Assembly: GCA_035405645.1 (NCBI GenBank)
Contig: DAONJL010000001.1
Location: 81,786-145,785, forward strand
Origin: DAONJL01 sp035405645 [NCBI: bacterium]
GTDB lineage: Bacteria > JAGOBX01 > DAONJL01
Direction of reading: 5' to 3'
DNA length: 64,000 nucleotides
The notes below the pieces were generated by a model. That model saw only the letters and a program-made list of their open reading frames with translations. It had not been told where the DNA came from and ran no database searches. Position 1 is the first letter of the stretch. Each line of letters starts with the position of its first letter. The position numbers were made by a program, and so were the translations under genes. Below, piece after piece: positions 26,718 through 36,516 of this stretch.

Positions 26718-27874
26718 AATGTTTTTTAACTCTCTTTTTATTCTGTCTTTTTTTCAATTTCTCATATTCAAATACTTACTTAATAAATTCATTACAAAAA
26801 ATTCCTTCATTTAAAATTTATTGTTCAGTCGATTTTAACCAACCATTAAATGAAACGCAAATAAATAAATTAAAGGAATCAAAAATAAAAATATATAATC
26901 AAAAAATAAAAGAACTACAAAACAAAAAAAATGGAATAATAAAAATATTAAGCAGTGATTTTTATAAACTAAAAAATTTAGATTTTATAAAAAAAATAAA
27001 TTTAATTACTCATTATACAGAAAAAGGATTTTATGAACTGCATTTAATAATAAAAGAAGAAAATGAAAAAAATTTAGAAAATGAAATCGAATTTGAAGTT
27101 GCACTGCCACGCGATTCGCAATGGAAAAAAATAATTTCTTTAAATTATAAAATAAATAAAAATGCAGAAAAAGAAAAAGTTAGAATTGATGAAACGAATA
27201 ATAGATGGTTAATAGTTAATTTTAATAATTTTAAAAAAGATGATATATTGACTTTTTATTCTGATTTTATTTATGAAGTTGATTTAAACAAATTAGTAAA
27301 AACAAATTCATATACTATTTCTGAAAATATAAATATTTCTTCAGAAGAAAAAAAAGATATGCAAAACTTTTTAATAGAAGGAAACAAAATAATTTTTTCA
27401 GAAGAAAAAATAAATAAAATAATAAAAGAAATAAAAACAAATACATATAAAGAACTGAATAAAAATATAAAAAAATATATAAGAAAAAATATAAAATATG
27501 ATTATGAAAAAAGAAAAAAATTTTTTAGTGGAGAAATGATTTATATTGATTTATTGGATATGCACCAGAATACAATAGAAACAGTAAAACGAAAAATAGG
27601 TGCCTGTCCAGATACTTGCGAACTTGAAACAGCATTATTTAGAGGTTGTAGAGTAGCAGCACGACCTGCGGGCAGAGTTGGTCATTTTTTCTCGCAATTC
27701 TTTATTCCAACAATTGGCTGGATTAATACATCTGTAATTACTGATGAAATTTTTTTATACGAAGCATATAACAATGACGATTGTTCATTTGCAAAATGGA
27801 ATAAAAAAATAAAAATTCAAATCAAAAAATGGAATGGTTCAGTGCAATTTGAAAAAATAATAAAAGCAGAATAA
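26714..27874 (+). CDS. Secreted transglutaminase-like protein
   Basis: 386 residues with a signal peptide (1-19). The first 200 residues are lysine-rich with no recognised domain; the C-terminal part resembles the transglutaminase/protease core: C298 in RKIGACPDTC, a second-half arginine patch (CRVAARPAG), H324 in GHFFSQFF and GWINTS. The aspartate that normally follows the GW motif is not evident, so the catalytic triad may be incomplete. The ATG overlaps the kinase stop (ATGA), suggesting an operon with cytoplasmic signalling genes. It ends 2 bases before the convergent trkH gene, leaving no room for a separate terminator. Confidence 0.68.
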   Translation: MKCFLTLFLFCLFFNFSYSNTYLINSLQKIPSFKIYCSVDFNQPLNETQINKLKESKIKIYNQKIKELQNKKNGIIKILSSDFYKLKNLDFIKKINLITHYTEKGFYELHLIIKEENEKNLENEIEFEVALPRDSQWKKIISLNYKINKNAEKEKVRIDETNNRWLIVNFNNFKKDDILTFYSDFIYEVDLNKLVKTNSYTISENINISSEEKKDMQNFLIEGNKIIFSEEKINKIIKEIKTNTYKELNKNIKKYIRKNIKYDYEKRKKFFSGEMIYIDLLDMHQNTIETVKRKIGACPDTCELETALFRGCRVAARPAGRVGHFFSQFFIPTIGWINTSVITDEIFLYEAYNNDDCSFAKWNKKIKIQIKKWNGSVQFEKIIKAE

Positions 27875-27876
27875 AA

Positions 27877-29325
27877 TTATTTTTTCCAGAAATGAGGCAC
27901 AAATAAAACGATAACAGTAAATAATTCAAGCCGACCAATAATCATAAAAATAGATAAAAGGAATTTAACATCAGAAGGTAAAAAATAGTAATTATCAATA
28001 GCCGAAACTTTACCTAAACCTGGACCAATATTCCACAAGGTAGCAGCAACAGCAGAAAAAGAGGTGATAATATCAATATTATGAAAAGAAACATATAACG
28101 ATCCAAAAATAAAAATTAGAATTGCTAAAATAAAAAAACCAAGTATTTGATACATAATATTTTTTGGCAATGGAAATTTAGCAATTTTTAAAATAAATAC
28201 GCCCTGTGGATAAATTAATCTTAATATTTGCTGAAAAGCGAATTTTATTATTACAATAATTCTAAATACTTTCATACCGCCACCAGTTGAACCAGAGCAA
28301 CCACCAATAAACATTAAAACAACAAACCATAATTTAATTACTTCTGGCCATTCATTAAAATTAGCAGTGCAAAAACCTGTTGTGGTTATAATTGAAACCA
28401 CCTGAAAAATAGAATACCTGAATGCTTTTAATAATGTAGAATAATATTTATTAATATACAAAAGAAACGAAACAAAAATAGAAGAAAAAAGAATAATAAG
28501 AATATAAACCTTAAATTCCATATCTTTAAAAAAAGTTTTAAAATTACCTAAAATAAAAAAATAAAACAAATTAAAATTTGTGCCTGCTAATATCATAAAA
28601 ATAGTAATAATTATATCGATATATTTATTATCAAAACCAGCAATACTTTTATTTAATGTAGAAAAACCACCAGTTGCCATAGTACCAAAAGTATGACACA
28701 TTGCATTAAATAAATCCATTCCTGCAATAAATAATAATAAGCATTCTATCAGTGATAATAAAATATAAATATACCATAAATATTTAGCAGTTTGATTTGT
28801 GCTTGCTTTTAAATTTGTTTTTATTGGACCGGGTGTTTCATATTTTATTAAATGACGAGCAGAAACACCTAAAAAAGGAAATAAAGCAACAAATAAAACA
28901 ATTATTCCCATTCCACCAAGCCAGTGAGTAAAACTACGCCAAAACAAAATTGATTTACTTAACTTTTCAATATCAATTAAAATTGAGGCACCGGTAGTAG
29001 TAAAGCCAGAAACAGATTCAAAAAAAGCATCAAAAAAATTTGGAATTGAATTTGAAATTATATAAGGTAAAGCACCAAAAAAACCAGCAACAAACCAACC
29101 ACCACCAACTATTAAAAATGCTTCCTGTAAATATATATCATTTGCTGCATTCTTATTTAAATAAAATAATAATGAACCAATAAAAAAAGAAATTCCAATA
29201 GAAATGGCAATTGCATTTTTTTCTGGTTCATTATAATATAATCCCCATATATAAGAAAAAGACATACATAGACCTAACAGAATAATTAAAAGCCCATATA
29301 ATTTTAAAACTATTCTTATATTCAT
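27877..29325 (-). CDS. trkH: Potassium uptake transmembrane subunit TrkH/KtrB type
   Basis: 482 residues with about ten membrane segments and four K+ pore loops: SGFTTTGASIL, MATGGFST, ITTTGFCTANF and LWNIGPGLG. MFIGGCSGSTGGGMKV in the third repeat is characteristic of TrkH. It forms the dimeric K+ channel/transporter in the inner membrane, gated by TrkA. The gene begins 3 bases after trkA. The size is that of TrkH rather than the shorter KtrB. Confidence 0.96.
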   Translation of the reverse strand: MNIRIVLKLYGLLIILLGLCMSFSYIWGLYYNEPEKNAIAISIGISFFIGSLLFYLNKNAANDIYLQEAFLIVGGGWFVAGFFGALPYIISNSIPNFFDAFFESVSGFTTTGASILIDIEKLSKSILFWRSFTHWLGGMGIIVLFVALFPFLGVSARHLIKYETPGPIKTNLKASTNQTAKYLWYIYILLSLIECLLLFIAGMDLFNAMCHTFGTMATGGFSTLNKSIAGFDNKYIDIIITIFMILAGTNFNLFYFFILGNFKTFFKDMEFKVYILIILFSSIFVSFLLYINKYYSTLLKAFRYSIFQVVSIITTTGFCTANFNEWPEVIKLWFVVLMFIGGCSGSTGGGMKVFRIIVIIKFAFQQILRLIYPQGVFILKIAKFPLPKNIMYQILGFFILAILIFIFGSLYVSFHNIDIITSFSAVAATLWNIGPGLGKVSAIDNYYFLPSDVKFLLSIFMIIGRLELFTVIVLFVPHFWKK

Positions 29326-29328
29326 TTA

Positions 29329-30654
29329 TTAATAAAAAATTTTTAAAATTTCTGATATGTTTTTTTCTAATGTTACTATTATTGCAATATCATCTATTTT
29401 TAATGTATCAATTCCTTTTGGTATAATTACACGCTCATCTCTTAATATTGCACCAATTAAAGTTGATGAAGGTAATTTTGCTTTTATTAATGGCTGATTT
29501 ATTATATCGCATTTTTCTGTTACTTTTAATTCTATTAATTTTGTTTTTTCATCAGGTAAAATTGCTATTGTCTTCATTTTATCTTTCATAAGAAAACTTA
29601 AAATAGCACTTGCTGTGATTAACAAGGGATTAACAATTGTATCTATACCTAATTTTTTAGCAATATTCATATATTCATTCCGAACAATTGTAATTAATGC
29701 TTCTTTAACACCTTTACTTTTTGCTAAAACAGCACTAATTAAATTATCTTCATCATAATTTGAAATTCCAATAAAAGTATCAACTTGATGAATATTTTCC
29801 TGTTCTAAAAAATCAGGGTCTAATGCTGTGGCATTTAATACAATTGTTTTATCCAATTCTTTTGTTAAAAATTCGCATTGATTTATATCAGGTTCAATTA
29901 ACTTAATTTCAAAATCATAATTTTCCAGCATTTTAGCAAGAGTAAAACCTATATTTTTTCCACCAAATATCATTATTTTTTTTCTTACTATATCTTCACT
30001 GGCAAAACTTTCATCAATCGCAAAAATTTCTTCTTTTGAACCAATTACATAAATTTTATCACCTTCTTCTATATGGTCATTCCCTGTTGGTATTATTATT
30101 CTTTCATTACGATAAATACCTATTATTAATATATTCCCCAAATTCAAATGTTTTATTGGTGTATTTCTTATTTTACAATCTTTTGAAATATTAAATTCTC
30201 GAACAAAAATTTTATTAAAAGCAAATGATTCAATAGCTTCTGTTCCTGGTGTTATTAATCTTTTAACTATTTCATAAGCTGAAGCATTTTCTGGACATAT
30301 TACTAAATCAATTCCAAAAAAATCTCTTTCTGTTCTACCTTCTAAAAACTCTTTATTTCTTATTCTTGTGATTGTCTTTTTTACACCTAAATTTTTTGCT
30401 GTTAATGCTGATATTACATTTACTGCATCATCATTAGTTACTGCAATAAATAAATCAGCGTCAGAAATATTTAAACTTTTTAAAAAATTAAAATTTAATG
30501 CATTACCTGTTGCAGTTTGAACTTCATATTTTTCTGATATTTCATTTAATCTATTTATATTTGTATCAATTATAATTATTTCATTTTCTTGATAAGATAA
30601 AGTTTCAGCAATATATTCACCAATAGCGCCAGCACCAACAATTACAATTTTCAT
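29329..30654 (-). CDS. trkA: Potassium uptake NAD-binding regulatory subunit
   Basis: 441 residues made of two RCK units. Each has an N-terminal NAD-binding Rossmann fold (IVGAGAIGEYIAETL at residue 3; MIFGGKNIGFTLAKML at about 227) and a TrkA_C ligand domain. The 2x structure is typical of Gram-negative-type TrkA. It binds NAD/NADH or nucleotides in the cytoplasm and gates TrkH. GAGG lies nine bases upstream of the ATG. Confidence 0.96.
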   Translation of the reverse strand: MKIVIVGAGAIGEYIAETLSYQENEIIIIDTNINRLNEISEKYEVQTATGNALNFNFLKSLNISDADLFIAVTNDDAVNVISALTAKNLGVKKTITRIRNKEFLEGRTERDFFGIDLVICPENASAYEIVKRLITPGTEAIESFAFNKIFVREFNISKDCKIRNTPIKHLNLGNILIIGIYRNERIIIPTGNDHIEEGDKIYVIGSKEEIFAIDESFASEDIVRKKIMIFGGKNIGFTLAKMLENYDFEIKLIEPDINQCEFLTKELDKTIVLNATALDPDFLEQENIHQVDTFIGISNYDEDNLISAVLAKSKGVKEALITIVRNEYMNIAKKLGIDTIVNPLLITASAILSFLMKDKMKTIAILPDEKTKLIELKVTEKCDIINQPLIKAKLPSSTLIGAILRDERVIIPKGIDTLKIDDIAIIVTLEKNISEILKIFY

Positions 30655-31087
30655 TTTTCATCGCCTCTTATATTTTCTTTTTTAAAAAATAAAATTGCAA
30701 TTATAAAACAATTTATAAAGAGTATATTATAAATTTAAAAGAATAATCAAGTTTTTTATTTTTTAATCTTTTCTTAATTCTAACTTCATTTCAGTAAAAA
30801 AATTTATTTTTATCATTATACTATTAAGTTTCATTTTCAACAATAAAATGATAAAAGATATAAATCACAAAACTTAAAAAATCTTTTAGTTTTCATATTA
30901 AAGGGTTTATTTTAAATGGTTGATTGCAAGTAAATCTATCTTTTTTAAGCGGTATTTTATTATTTTTATATTTCATATTTTCTGTCTAATTTGTGAGAAT
31001 GTAAATTATTATTAAAATTATTAAACTATGTTTTTATTCATATTCCCCAAATAAGTTAAAAATATGGACTATCCAAATTTTATGTTT
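30655..31087 (-). other. Gene-free stretch between flgL and trkA
   Basis: 433 bases, very AT-rich, downstream of flgL and upstream of trkA. It holds a trkA promoter candidate (see next entry). I see no strong hairpin plus T-tract for flgL termination; the only inverted repeat noticed is a short CATATT/AATATG pair near 31040-31067. No coding potential noticed. Confidence 0.5.
30721..30750 (-). promoter_or_regulatory. Candidate trkA promoter
   Basis: Minus strand TTGATT (30750-30745), 18 bases, TATACT (30726-30721), about 65 bases before the start codon. Confidence 0.45.
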
Positions 31088-32974
31088 TTATGATAAGAAA
31101 TCCATTAATGATAAATTGAATATTCTTGCAGCAATAGAAAGAGATGCTTTTTGCACATTCTCAAGTGTGGATAGTTTTAATATTATCTCTGATACATCAA
31201 CATCACTTACTTCTGACAATATTTCCTGATTGTTTAATTTTATTGTATTTAAACGATTATCAATTGTTTCAAGTCGATTTACTTTCGCCCCAACTTCTGC
31301 ACGCTTTTTTAATAAATTTGTAATTGATGAATCAAGCAGTTCTAAATCCTGTCCATTTAATCTTGCACTATTGCTATTTAGCATATCGTCACGAACCTGA
31401 ATTAGAACTTGAAAAATTGAATAATTAACAACAGTTGCAGAACTACTAATATTATTTGGCGAAGTCTGTGGAGAATTATTCACACTATAATCAATAAAAT
31501 TTAATGCTTTTAATAATTGCCCTGAACCTCTATCATTTAAAAAAAACTGATGACTATCACGCGAAGTTAATTTTAATGTATAATTACTTAACACACTACC
31601 ATTTGTTGTATCAAGATCAGTTCTTATTCTATCAGAACTATCAACTAAACCAATTACTTTTAAAGCATTAGTATTAACCTGTGATAAAGTTAAACCATTC
31701 AAATCAGCAGCAGTTAATTGCAGTTTATTATCAGCAGTTAAAACAGCAGATACTCCTGTTAAACCTGATTGTGCATTTATTGAATTTATTATTTCATTAA
31801 AAGTAGCATTTTCATTTACCTGAATTTCCACTCCATTTATAAAAATACTGCCAGCTGTTATTTGAGTTTTCTCATCGCCTAAATATGAATATTTACCTGT
31901 AATTTTTGTAGTATCAATTAATCCTAATTCTTTTAATAAATTATTATATTGATTGCTATATGTTAATTCAACTCCACCACTTAAAACAACACGACCTTCT
32001 GAATTTATAGAAGCAGTTACACCAGTTTGTGATGATACATTATTTATTTTATTTATAACCTGAATTTTAGTATCACCAGCCACAACATTTATTTGCACGC
32101 CGTTTACATAAAAAGAACCAGATGAAGTGAATGCATCATTACCATTTATTCCTGTTGCGCCTTGATATGTTCCCTCAACACTTGCTGTTACATTCATTTG
32201 TCTTTCATTTATTTTATTTTTCAAATCAAGTAAAGAATCACTCTGATATTTGCCATCAACATTATAAAAGAAATTTTCATTATTTATAGAAAAATAACCT
32301 TTATCAGGAAAACCAGTAAATTTCAATGCAGTTGAAGCATCAGAAAAACCTAAATTAGGCATTTGAACTGAATAAGGTGCTGCATAAAATACTTCGTTTC
32401 CATTTTGATTTATTTGTATTCTTATTCCTTCTTCTACTTCTCTATATATTGGTTGAAAATCACCTTTATATTCAACATTTGTAATTACATTTACCATACC
32501 ACCGGATTGTCCGCGTGTAACAGCAAATGGTTTTTCATTAAAAGGTGAATCAAGATTTTGTGTGCCACCATATAAAAAACTACCGCCAAGCGTGGTATTT
32601 GCTACTGTAACTAAACTCTCTAAAATCTGATTTATTTCTTCTGCGATTAATTTTCTATCACTCGCAGTATAGGTATCATTTGCAGCCTGAATCGTTAATG
32701 TATGTGCTCGTTGTAAAATTGTAACTGCATCATTTAATGTATTGTCCTGTGTATTAAGCCATTGTTCTGCATCAACTATATTTGATAAATATTTTTCTAT
32801 TTTACTTTGTTGTGATTTTAAATTCATTTGTTTGACTGTTTCTGTTGGCCCATCAGAAGCATATCTTATCTTTTTTAATGATGATGATTGCCAATATAAA
32901 TTGTCTAATTCTTCTGTATTTTTTTGTAAATTTATCAACACCTGACTATAAATCATATTATTTGATATTCTCAT
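31088..32974 (-). CDS. flgL: Flagellar hook-associated protein 3
   Basis: 628 residues, roughly twice the enterobacterial length. Conserved ends: MRISNNMIYSQVLINLQKN at the start, ILQRAHTLTIQAANDTYTASDR, TTLGGSFLYGGT, and a C-terminal helix closing the D0/D1 bundle. The central expansion contains at least two flagellin-hook-IN-type units (FYVNGVQINVV...VINKIN and IFINGVEIQVN...IINSIN). It forms the junction between hook and filament together with FlgK. The gene starts 13 bases after flgK with an AGGAGG-like site. Confidence 0.95.
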   Translation of the reverse strand: MRISNNMIYSQVLINLQKNTEELDNLYWQSSSLKKIRYASDGPTETVKQMNLKSQQSKIEKYLSNIVDAEQWLNTQDNTLNDAVTILQRAHTLTIQAANDTYTASDRKLIAEEINQILESLVTVANTTLGGSFLYGGTQNLDSPFNEKPFAVTRGQSGGMVNVITNVEYKGDFQPIYREVEEGIRIQINQNGNEVFYAAPYSVQMPNLGFSDASTALKFTGFPDKGYFSINNENFFYNVDGKYQSDSLLDLKNKINERQMNVTASVEGTYQGATGINGNDAFTSSGSFYVNGVQINVVAGDTKIQVINKINNVSSQTGVTASINSEGRVVLSGGVELTYSNQYNNLLKELGLIDTTKITGKYSYLGDEKTQITAGSIFINGVEIQVNENATFNEIINSINAQSGLTGVSAVLTADNKLQLTAADLNGLTLSQVNTNALKVIGLVDSSDRIRTDLDTTNGSVLSNYTLKLTSRDSHQFFLNDRGSGQLLKALNFIDYSVNNSPQTSPNNISSSATVVNYSIFQVLIQVRDDMLNSNSARLNGQDLELLDSSITNLLKKRAEVGAKVNRLETIDNRLNTIKLNNQEILSEVSDVDVSEIILKLSTLENVQKASLSIAARIFNLSLMDFLS

Positions 32975-32987
32975 CTAAATCCTCCTA

Positions 32988-35255
32988 TTATCGAACCATA
33001 CCTAATACAGAATCCATCATTTCCTGAATTACAGCAACAAATCTACCAGTAGCAGAATATCCTTTTTGATATTTTATTAAATTTGCCATTTCTTCATCAA
33101 GAGATACACCAGAAATTGATTGTTGTAGGCTTTTCAAGTTATCTACAATATTTTGATAATTATTTGCCTGTGTTTTGGCAACCTGTGCACTTACACCTAA
33201 TTTTGAAATTAACCCATTAAAGAAATCATTAAATGTTGTTGTTTCAGCATTCATTATATTTCTTGATTTTAATGATGCCAGAGCAAAAGCATTTGAACCA
33301 TCTGCTGGACCATTTGGCACATCAAGAATACCATCTAAATTTGTATCAACACCGCCCTGTGCTGCTATTTTATCTGTATTATTTATTACTTCTTCATTAA
33401 CACTGAATCTATATGCTGCATCAGCTAATGGCGTGTATTCTATATTTGTTGATATTAAATTATATGTATTACCATCTGCTAAAGTATAACCCCTGCCTGG
33501 TGCAAGAACACCAAGTGTTGTTAATAATGTACCAGAATCTGTCAGAGAACGAATAGTATAATTTGAATCAGCAGTTGCTCTTAATACAAATCTTCCTTCT
33601 GGTGTTAATGAAGCACGAACACCACAATTTGTTGCATTTATTCTATTTATCACATCATTTATTGAATCTGTATCTGCATTATAATCTATATAATAACCAT
33701 TTATTCCTATTCTACCACTTTTGATTGATGTTGAATCTGTAATCTTATTTATTCTTGTTGCATCAGTTGATGCATCAATATTTATTGCTGACCATAACCC
33801 ATTTGCATCTGATTCTGTTAATTTTATATATGTTATATCTGGATAACCAATTATTGAAAATTTATCTGTATTTCTATCATAAACTAATTCTACACCTTCT
33901 AAATTATACGCTATATCTTCCATTAATTCTTTTACTGATGTATAAGTTGATAATAATGGTGAAGTCCAGGTGCCTTTATTTGTTTCTATTGTTATTGATG
34001 TATTTACATTTAATGGATTTTTAAATTTATTTGTTGCAAATGATGCATTTACATTTATATATGCTGATTCTGGTGGGCTATTTGATACTCTTGCTGATGA
34101 TGAACGACTGATTAAACTCTCAAAATTTTCGTATTCATTTGTTGTTAAATCACCATTTAATGCTTCTGTGGGTGAATTTATATATCTTGTGCCAATTATT
34201 TTTCTTATACTATCTGAACCTGTTGGAATTGGATTAAAAAAATTGACACCAGTTGAACCATCTAAACCAAAGCCATATCTATGTTGTTCATTAAATATAT
34301 CTGTAAATGTTATTGCAAATTCATTTAAATTATTCATATGTTGCGGCAAATATTCATCTCTTACTTCAAATAATGCTTTTAATTCACCATTTGATACATT
34401 CATTTGAATATCAGTGCCTTTTTGAAAAATAAAATTTCGTTTGGATACTTCATCACGACGAACTTCGATTTCATTATAATTAACACCCTGAACAAGTAAA
34501 ACGCCACCAGCAATTACACGATAATCATCTGTATCAGTATTAACAACACGAACATCAACTAAATTAGCAATTTCTTTTACAAGAGCATCTCTTTTATCTA
34601 ACAAATCATTTGCTGGATTTCCACTAATATCAGCAATTGCTATTTCTTGATTTAATGCTGCTATTTTTGCGCCTATTGAATTTATCTTTTCTACATCAAC
34701 TTTTATTTCAGCATCAATAGCATTATCACCGCCAGCATATCCACCACTACCTGCTAAGGTTTGAAAACTTGAATAAATACTGTTTACTGTTGCGCTTAAT
34801 GCAATACCACGCTGAATTACTATTTCACGAGTTGCTGTTATTTCTCCAGGTGTTTCTGCATTTGCTACATCATTCCACGCTTCCCAGAATGAATCAAGAA
34901 CACTTCTTAAACTTGAATCTGATGGTTCATTATAAATTAACTCTATTTGATGCATCAATTCATTCATTTTATTCCAATATCCTAAACTCTGGTCTTCTTT
35001 AATTATTCTATTATCAATAAAAGCATCACGAATTCTTTCGATTTGTGAAACAATAACTCCACTACCAATTTTTTGTATTGCAGCAGAATTATAAAAACCA
35101 GGTGGATACATTGGATCAGTTGCATCCATTATTACTCGCTGTCTTGAATAATTCTCATTACCTGCATTTGCAATATTATGACCTGTAACTTCTATTGCAT
35201 ATTGATGTGCCATTAAACTTTTTCGTGCTGTTTCTATTCCAAAAAAACTTGGCAT
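32988..35255 (-). CDS. flgK: Flagellar hook-associated protein 1
   Basis: 755 residues. N-terminal rod/hook-type motif FGIETARKSLMAHQYAIEVTGHNIANAGNENYSRQRV and C-terminal VSLDEEMANLIKYQKGYSATGRFVAVIQEMMDSVLG identify FlgK. The middle includes a hook-IN-like unit (IGINGYYIDYN...VINRIN) like those in FlgL. Exported by the flagellar type III apparatus; the first junction protein on the hook. An AAAAGGAG site precedes the ATG. Lies between flgN and flgL in one operon. Confidence 0.96.
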   Translation of the reverse strand: MPSFFGIETARKSLMAHQYAIEVTGHNIANAGNENYSRQRVIMDATDPMYPPGFYNSAAIQKIGSGVIVSQIERIRDAFIDNRIIKEDQSLGYWNKMNELMHQIELIYNEPSDSSLRSVLDSFWEAWNDVANAETPGEITATREIVIQRGIALSATVNSIYSSFQTLAGSGGYAGGDNAIDAEIKVDVEKINSIGAKIAALNQEIAIADISGNPANDLLDKRDALVKEIANLVDVRVVNTDTDDYRVIAGGVLLVQGVNYNEIEVRRDEVSKRNFIFQKGTDIQMNVSNGELKALFEVRDEYLPQHMNNLNEFAITFTDIFNEQHRYGFGLDGSTGVNFFNPIPTGSDSIRKIIGTRYINSPTEALNGDLTTNEYENFESLISRSSSARVSNSPPESAYINVNASFATNKFKNPLNVNTSITIETNKGTWTSPLLSTYTSVKELMEDIAYNLEGVELVYDRNTDKFSIIGYPDITYIKLTESDANGLWSAINIDASTDATRINKITDSTSIKSGRIGINGYYIDYNADTDSINDVINRINATNCGVRASLTPEGRFVLRATADSNYTIRSLTDSGTLLTTLGVLAPGRGYTLADGNTYNLISTNIEYTPLADAAYRFSVNEEVINNTDKIAAQGGVDTNLDGILDVPNGPADGSNAFALASLKSRNIMNAETTTFNDFFNGLISKLGVSAQVAKTQANNYQNIVDNLKSLQQSISGVSLDEEMANLIKYQKGYSATGRFVAVIQEMMDSVLGMVR

Positions 35256-35267
35256 TGTTTTCTCCTT

Positions 35268-35786
35268 TTAAAATTTTTTATCAAATATCATTGATTGTTG
35301 TGATAATAAACTTTTACTATCTTTTCCTTTGATTTTATCTTTTGAATATGTTGCTGCTTCGCCTGTTACTTTTGATATTAATTTAAATGAGTAATTTATT
35401 ATTTCTAATGTATCTTTTATCATTTTTTCATTTGCTGTATTTACTATTTTTAATTCCTCTATTGTATTTTTTAAATCTTCTTTTACTTTATTTAATTCCT
35501 TTTTTAAACTTTCATCTGACACTTTTTCTAATATCTTGCTTACATTTATCTGACTATCTTCTGTTATTTCTTCTTTTAATAATTCTTGTAAAATTCCTAT
35601 TCTTTGTTTTTCAAGTGTTAAAATTTCTTTTAAAACAACTTCTTCTTCTGCTGTTAATTTTGCAACTGTATCAAGATTTTTATCTTTTATTGCTTCACCT
35701 TTTTCTTTTGAAAATTTTAACATTGCCTGATATGCTTTTAATTCTTCATTTAAAACTTTTATTAATTCTCTTATTTTTACTTCCAT
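35268..35786 (-). CDS. flgN: FlgN-type flagellar export chaperone
   Basis: 172 residues, all helical and highly charged, with heptad-like stretches throughout, first gene of the flgN-flgK-flgL operon. FlgN family members bind the C-termini of FlgK and FlgL before export. Sequence identity of this family is low, so the assignment rests on size, coiled-coil character (LTLEKQRIGILQELLKEE and similar) and position. Confidence 0.8.
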   Translation of the reverse strand: MEVKIRELIKVLNEELKAYQAMLKFSKEKGEAIKDKNLDTVAKLTAEEEVVLKEILTLEKQRIGILQELLKEEITEDSQINVSKILEKVSDESLKKELNKVKEDLKNTIEELKIVNTANEKMIKDTLEIINYSFKLISKVTGEAATYSKDKIKGKDSKSLLSQQSMIFDKKF

Positions 35787-35832
35787 TTTTACATCAAACT
35801 AAAAATAAAACTTTACATTATTTACAATTAAA

Positions 35833-35859
35833 TTATCGACATAATTTAAAAAATACTTA
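35833..35859 (-). promoter_or_regulatory. Sigma-28 (FliA)-type promoter for flgN-flgK-flgL
   Basis: Minus strand TAAG (35859-35856), 15 bases, GTCGATAA (35840-35833). The FliA consensus is TAAA-N15-GCCGATAA, so the -10 matches at 7 of 8 positions with ideal spacing. About 47 bases before flgN. Confidence 0.72.
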
Positions 35860-35879
35860 AGCACTTTTTCAAAAATTTA

Positions 35880-36345
35880 ATGGGGTCAGACGTCCTTAAA
35901 GTCCTTTTTTTGCAGAATGCCGAAATACAGAGTGCAGAGTTTTTAGTGAATGGAAAAATAATAAATGTTTTTCGTGTTTATTAGTGTAATTCGTGGCAAA
36001 TAAAGTGACAGAAATGATTGCCAAAAGAGAACAACGAAGTTGTTGAAATTCAATTAGCCGCAGGGGAAAACCGACAGTTAGAATGCCTCCTGATTCACAA
36101 CTCCAAAGCGGATTGAATTTGATTTAGTGCAGAGATGCTCACAGGCAAGAATGACTATGCTACTCAGAGTAGTTGAATTTTTTTAGTCCAGAGTGCAGAG
36201 TAAAAAATTTTTATTAAAAATTATTGAGTGATTTTATTTTTAAATGACAAAAAAGTGTGGATTAAAATATTCGCCGCCGACGCCGAGGCGGTGCGGCAGG
36301 GCGAGATTAAAATTCGACGCCAGCAGGTCGTAAATCTAACTACCC
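35880..36345. repeat. Gene-free GC-rich patchwork with repeats, possible mobile-element remnant
   Basis: Unlike the rest of the window, this stretch has GC-rich patches (about 36270-36340 is the densest) and no sizeable open frame. It contains TGGGGTCAGACGTCCTTA at 35881, a 13-bp direct repeat CAGAGTGCAGAGT at 35928-35940 and 36189-36201, an inverted repeat AACAAC-GAA-GTTGTT at 36030-36044 and a CCGCC/GGCGG hairpin at 36274-36291. Part of the first repeat recurs at 52441. No transposase is present; a decayed element or REP-like sequence is my inference. Confidence 0.5.
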
Positions 36346-36516
36346 AATTTTTCCCATATATTTTATATACTGCTATTTAAAAGTTGCCCGTTATGTTATT
36401 TAAAAAAAGATAGCAAAAGTTCATAACAATATCTGCTATTCATCATTTGGCTTATTTAAAGCATTTACTAAATTTTTTTCTTGATTTATTTAATCCATTC
36501 TTTTAATTTTCTAAAA

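Noticed and set aside
36270-36340. A tRNA or other structured RNA in the GC-rich patch
   Set aside because: No T-loop motif, acceptor stem or cloverleaf could be drawn; only a short CCGCC/GGCGG hairpin is present.
35880-36345. Calling a complete insertion sequence
   Set aside because: There is no transposase frame and I cannot define both ends or a target duplication.
36481-36516. TTG start for the MFS gene
   Set aside because: It adds 12 hydrophobic residues before the conserved family N-terminus, overlaps a plausible -35 element and has no ribosome-binding site.
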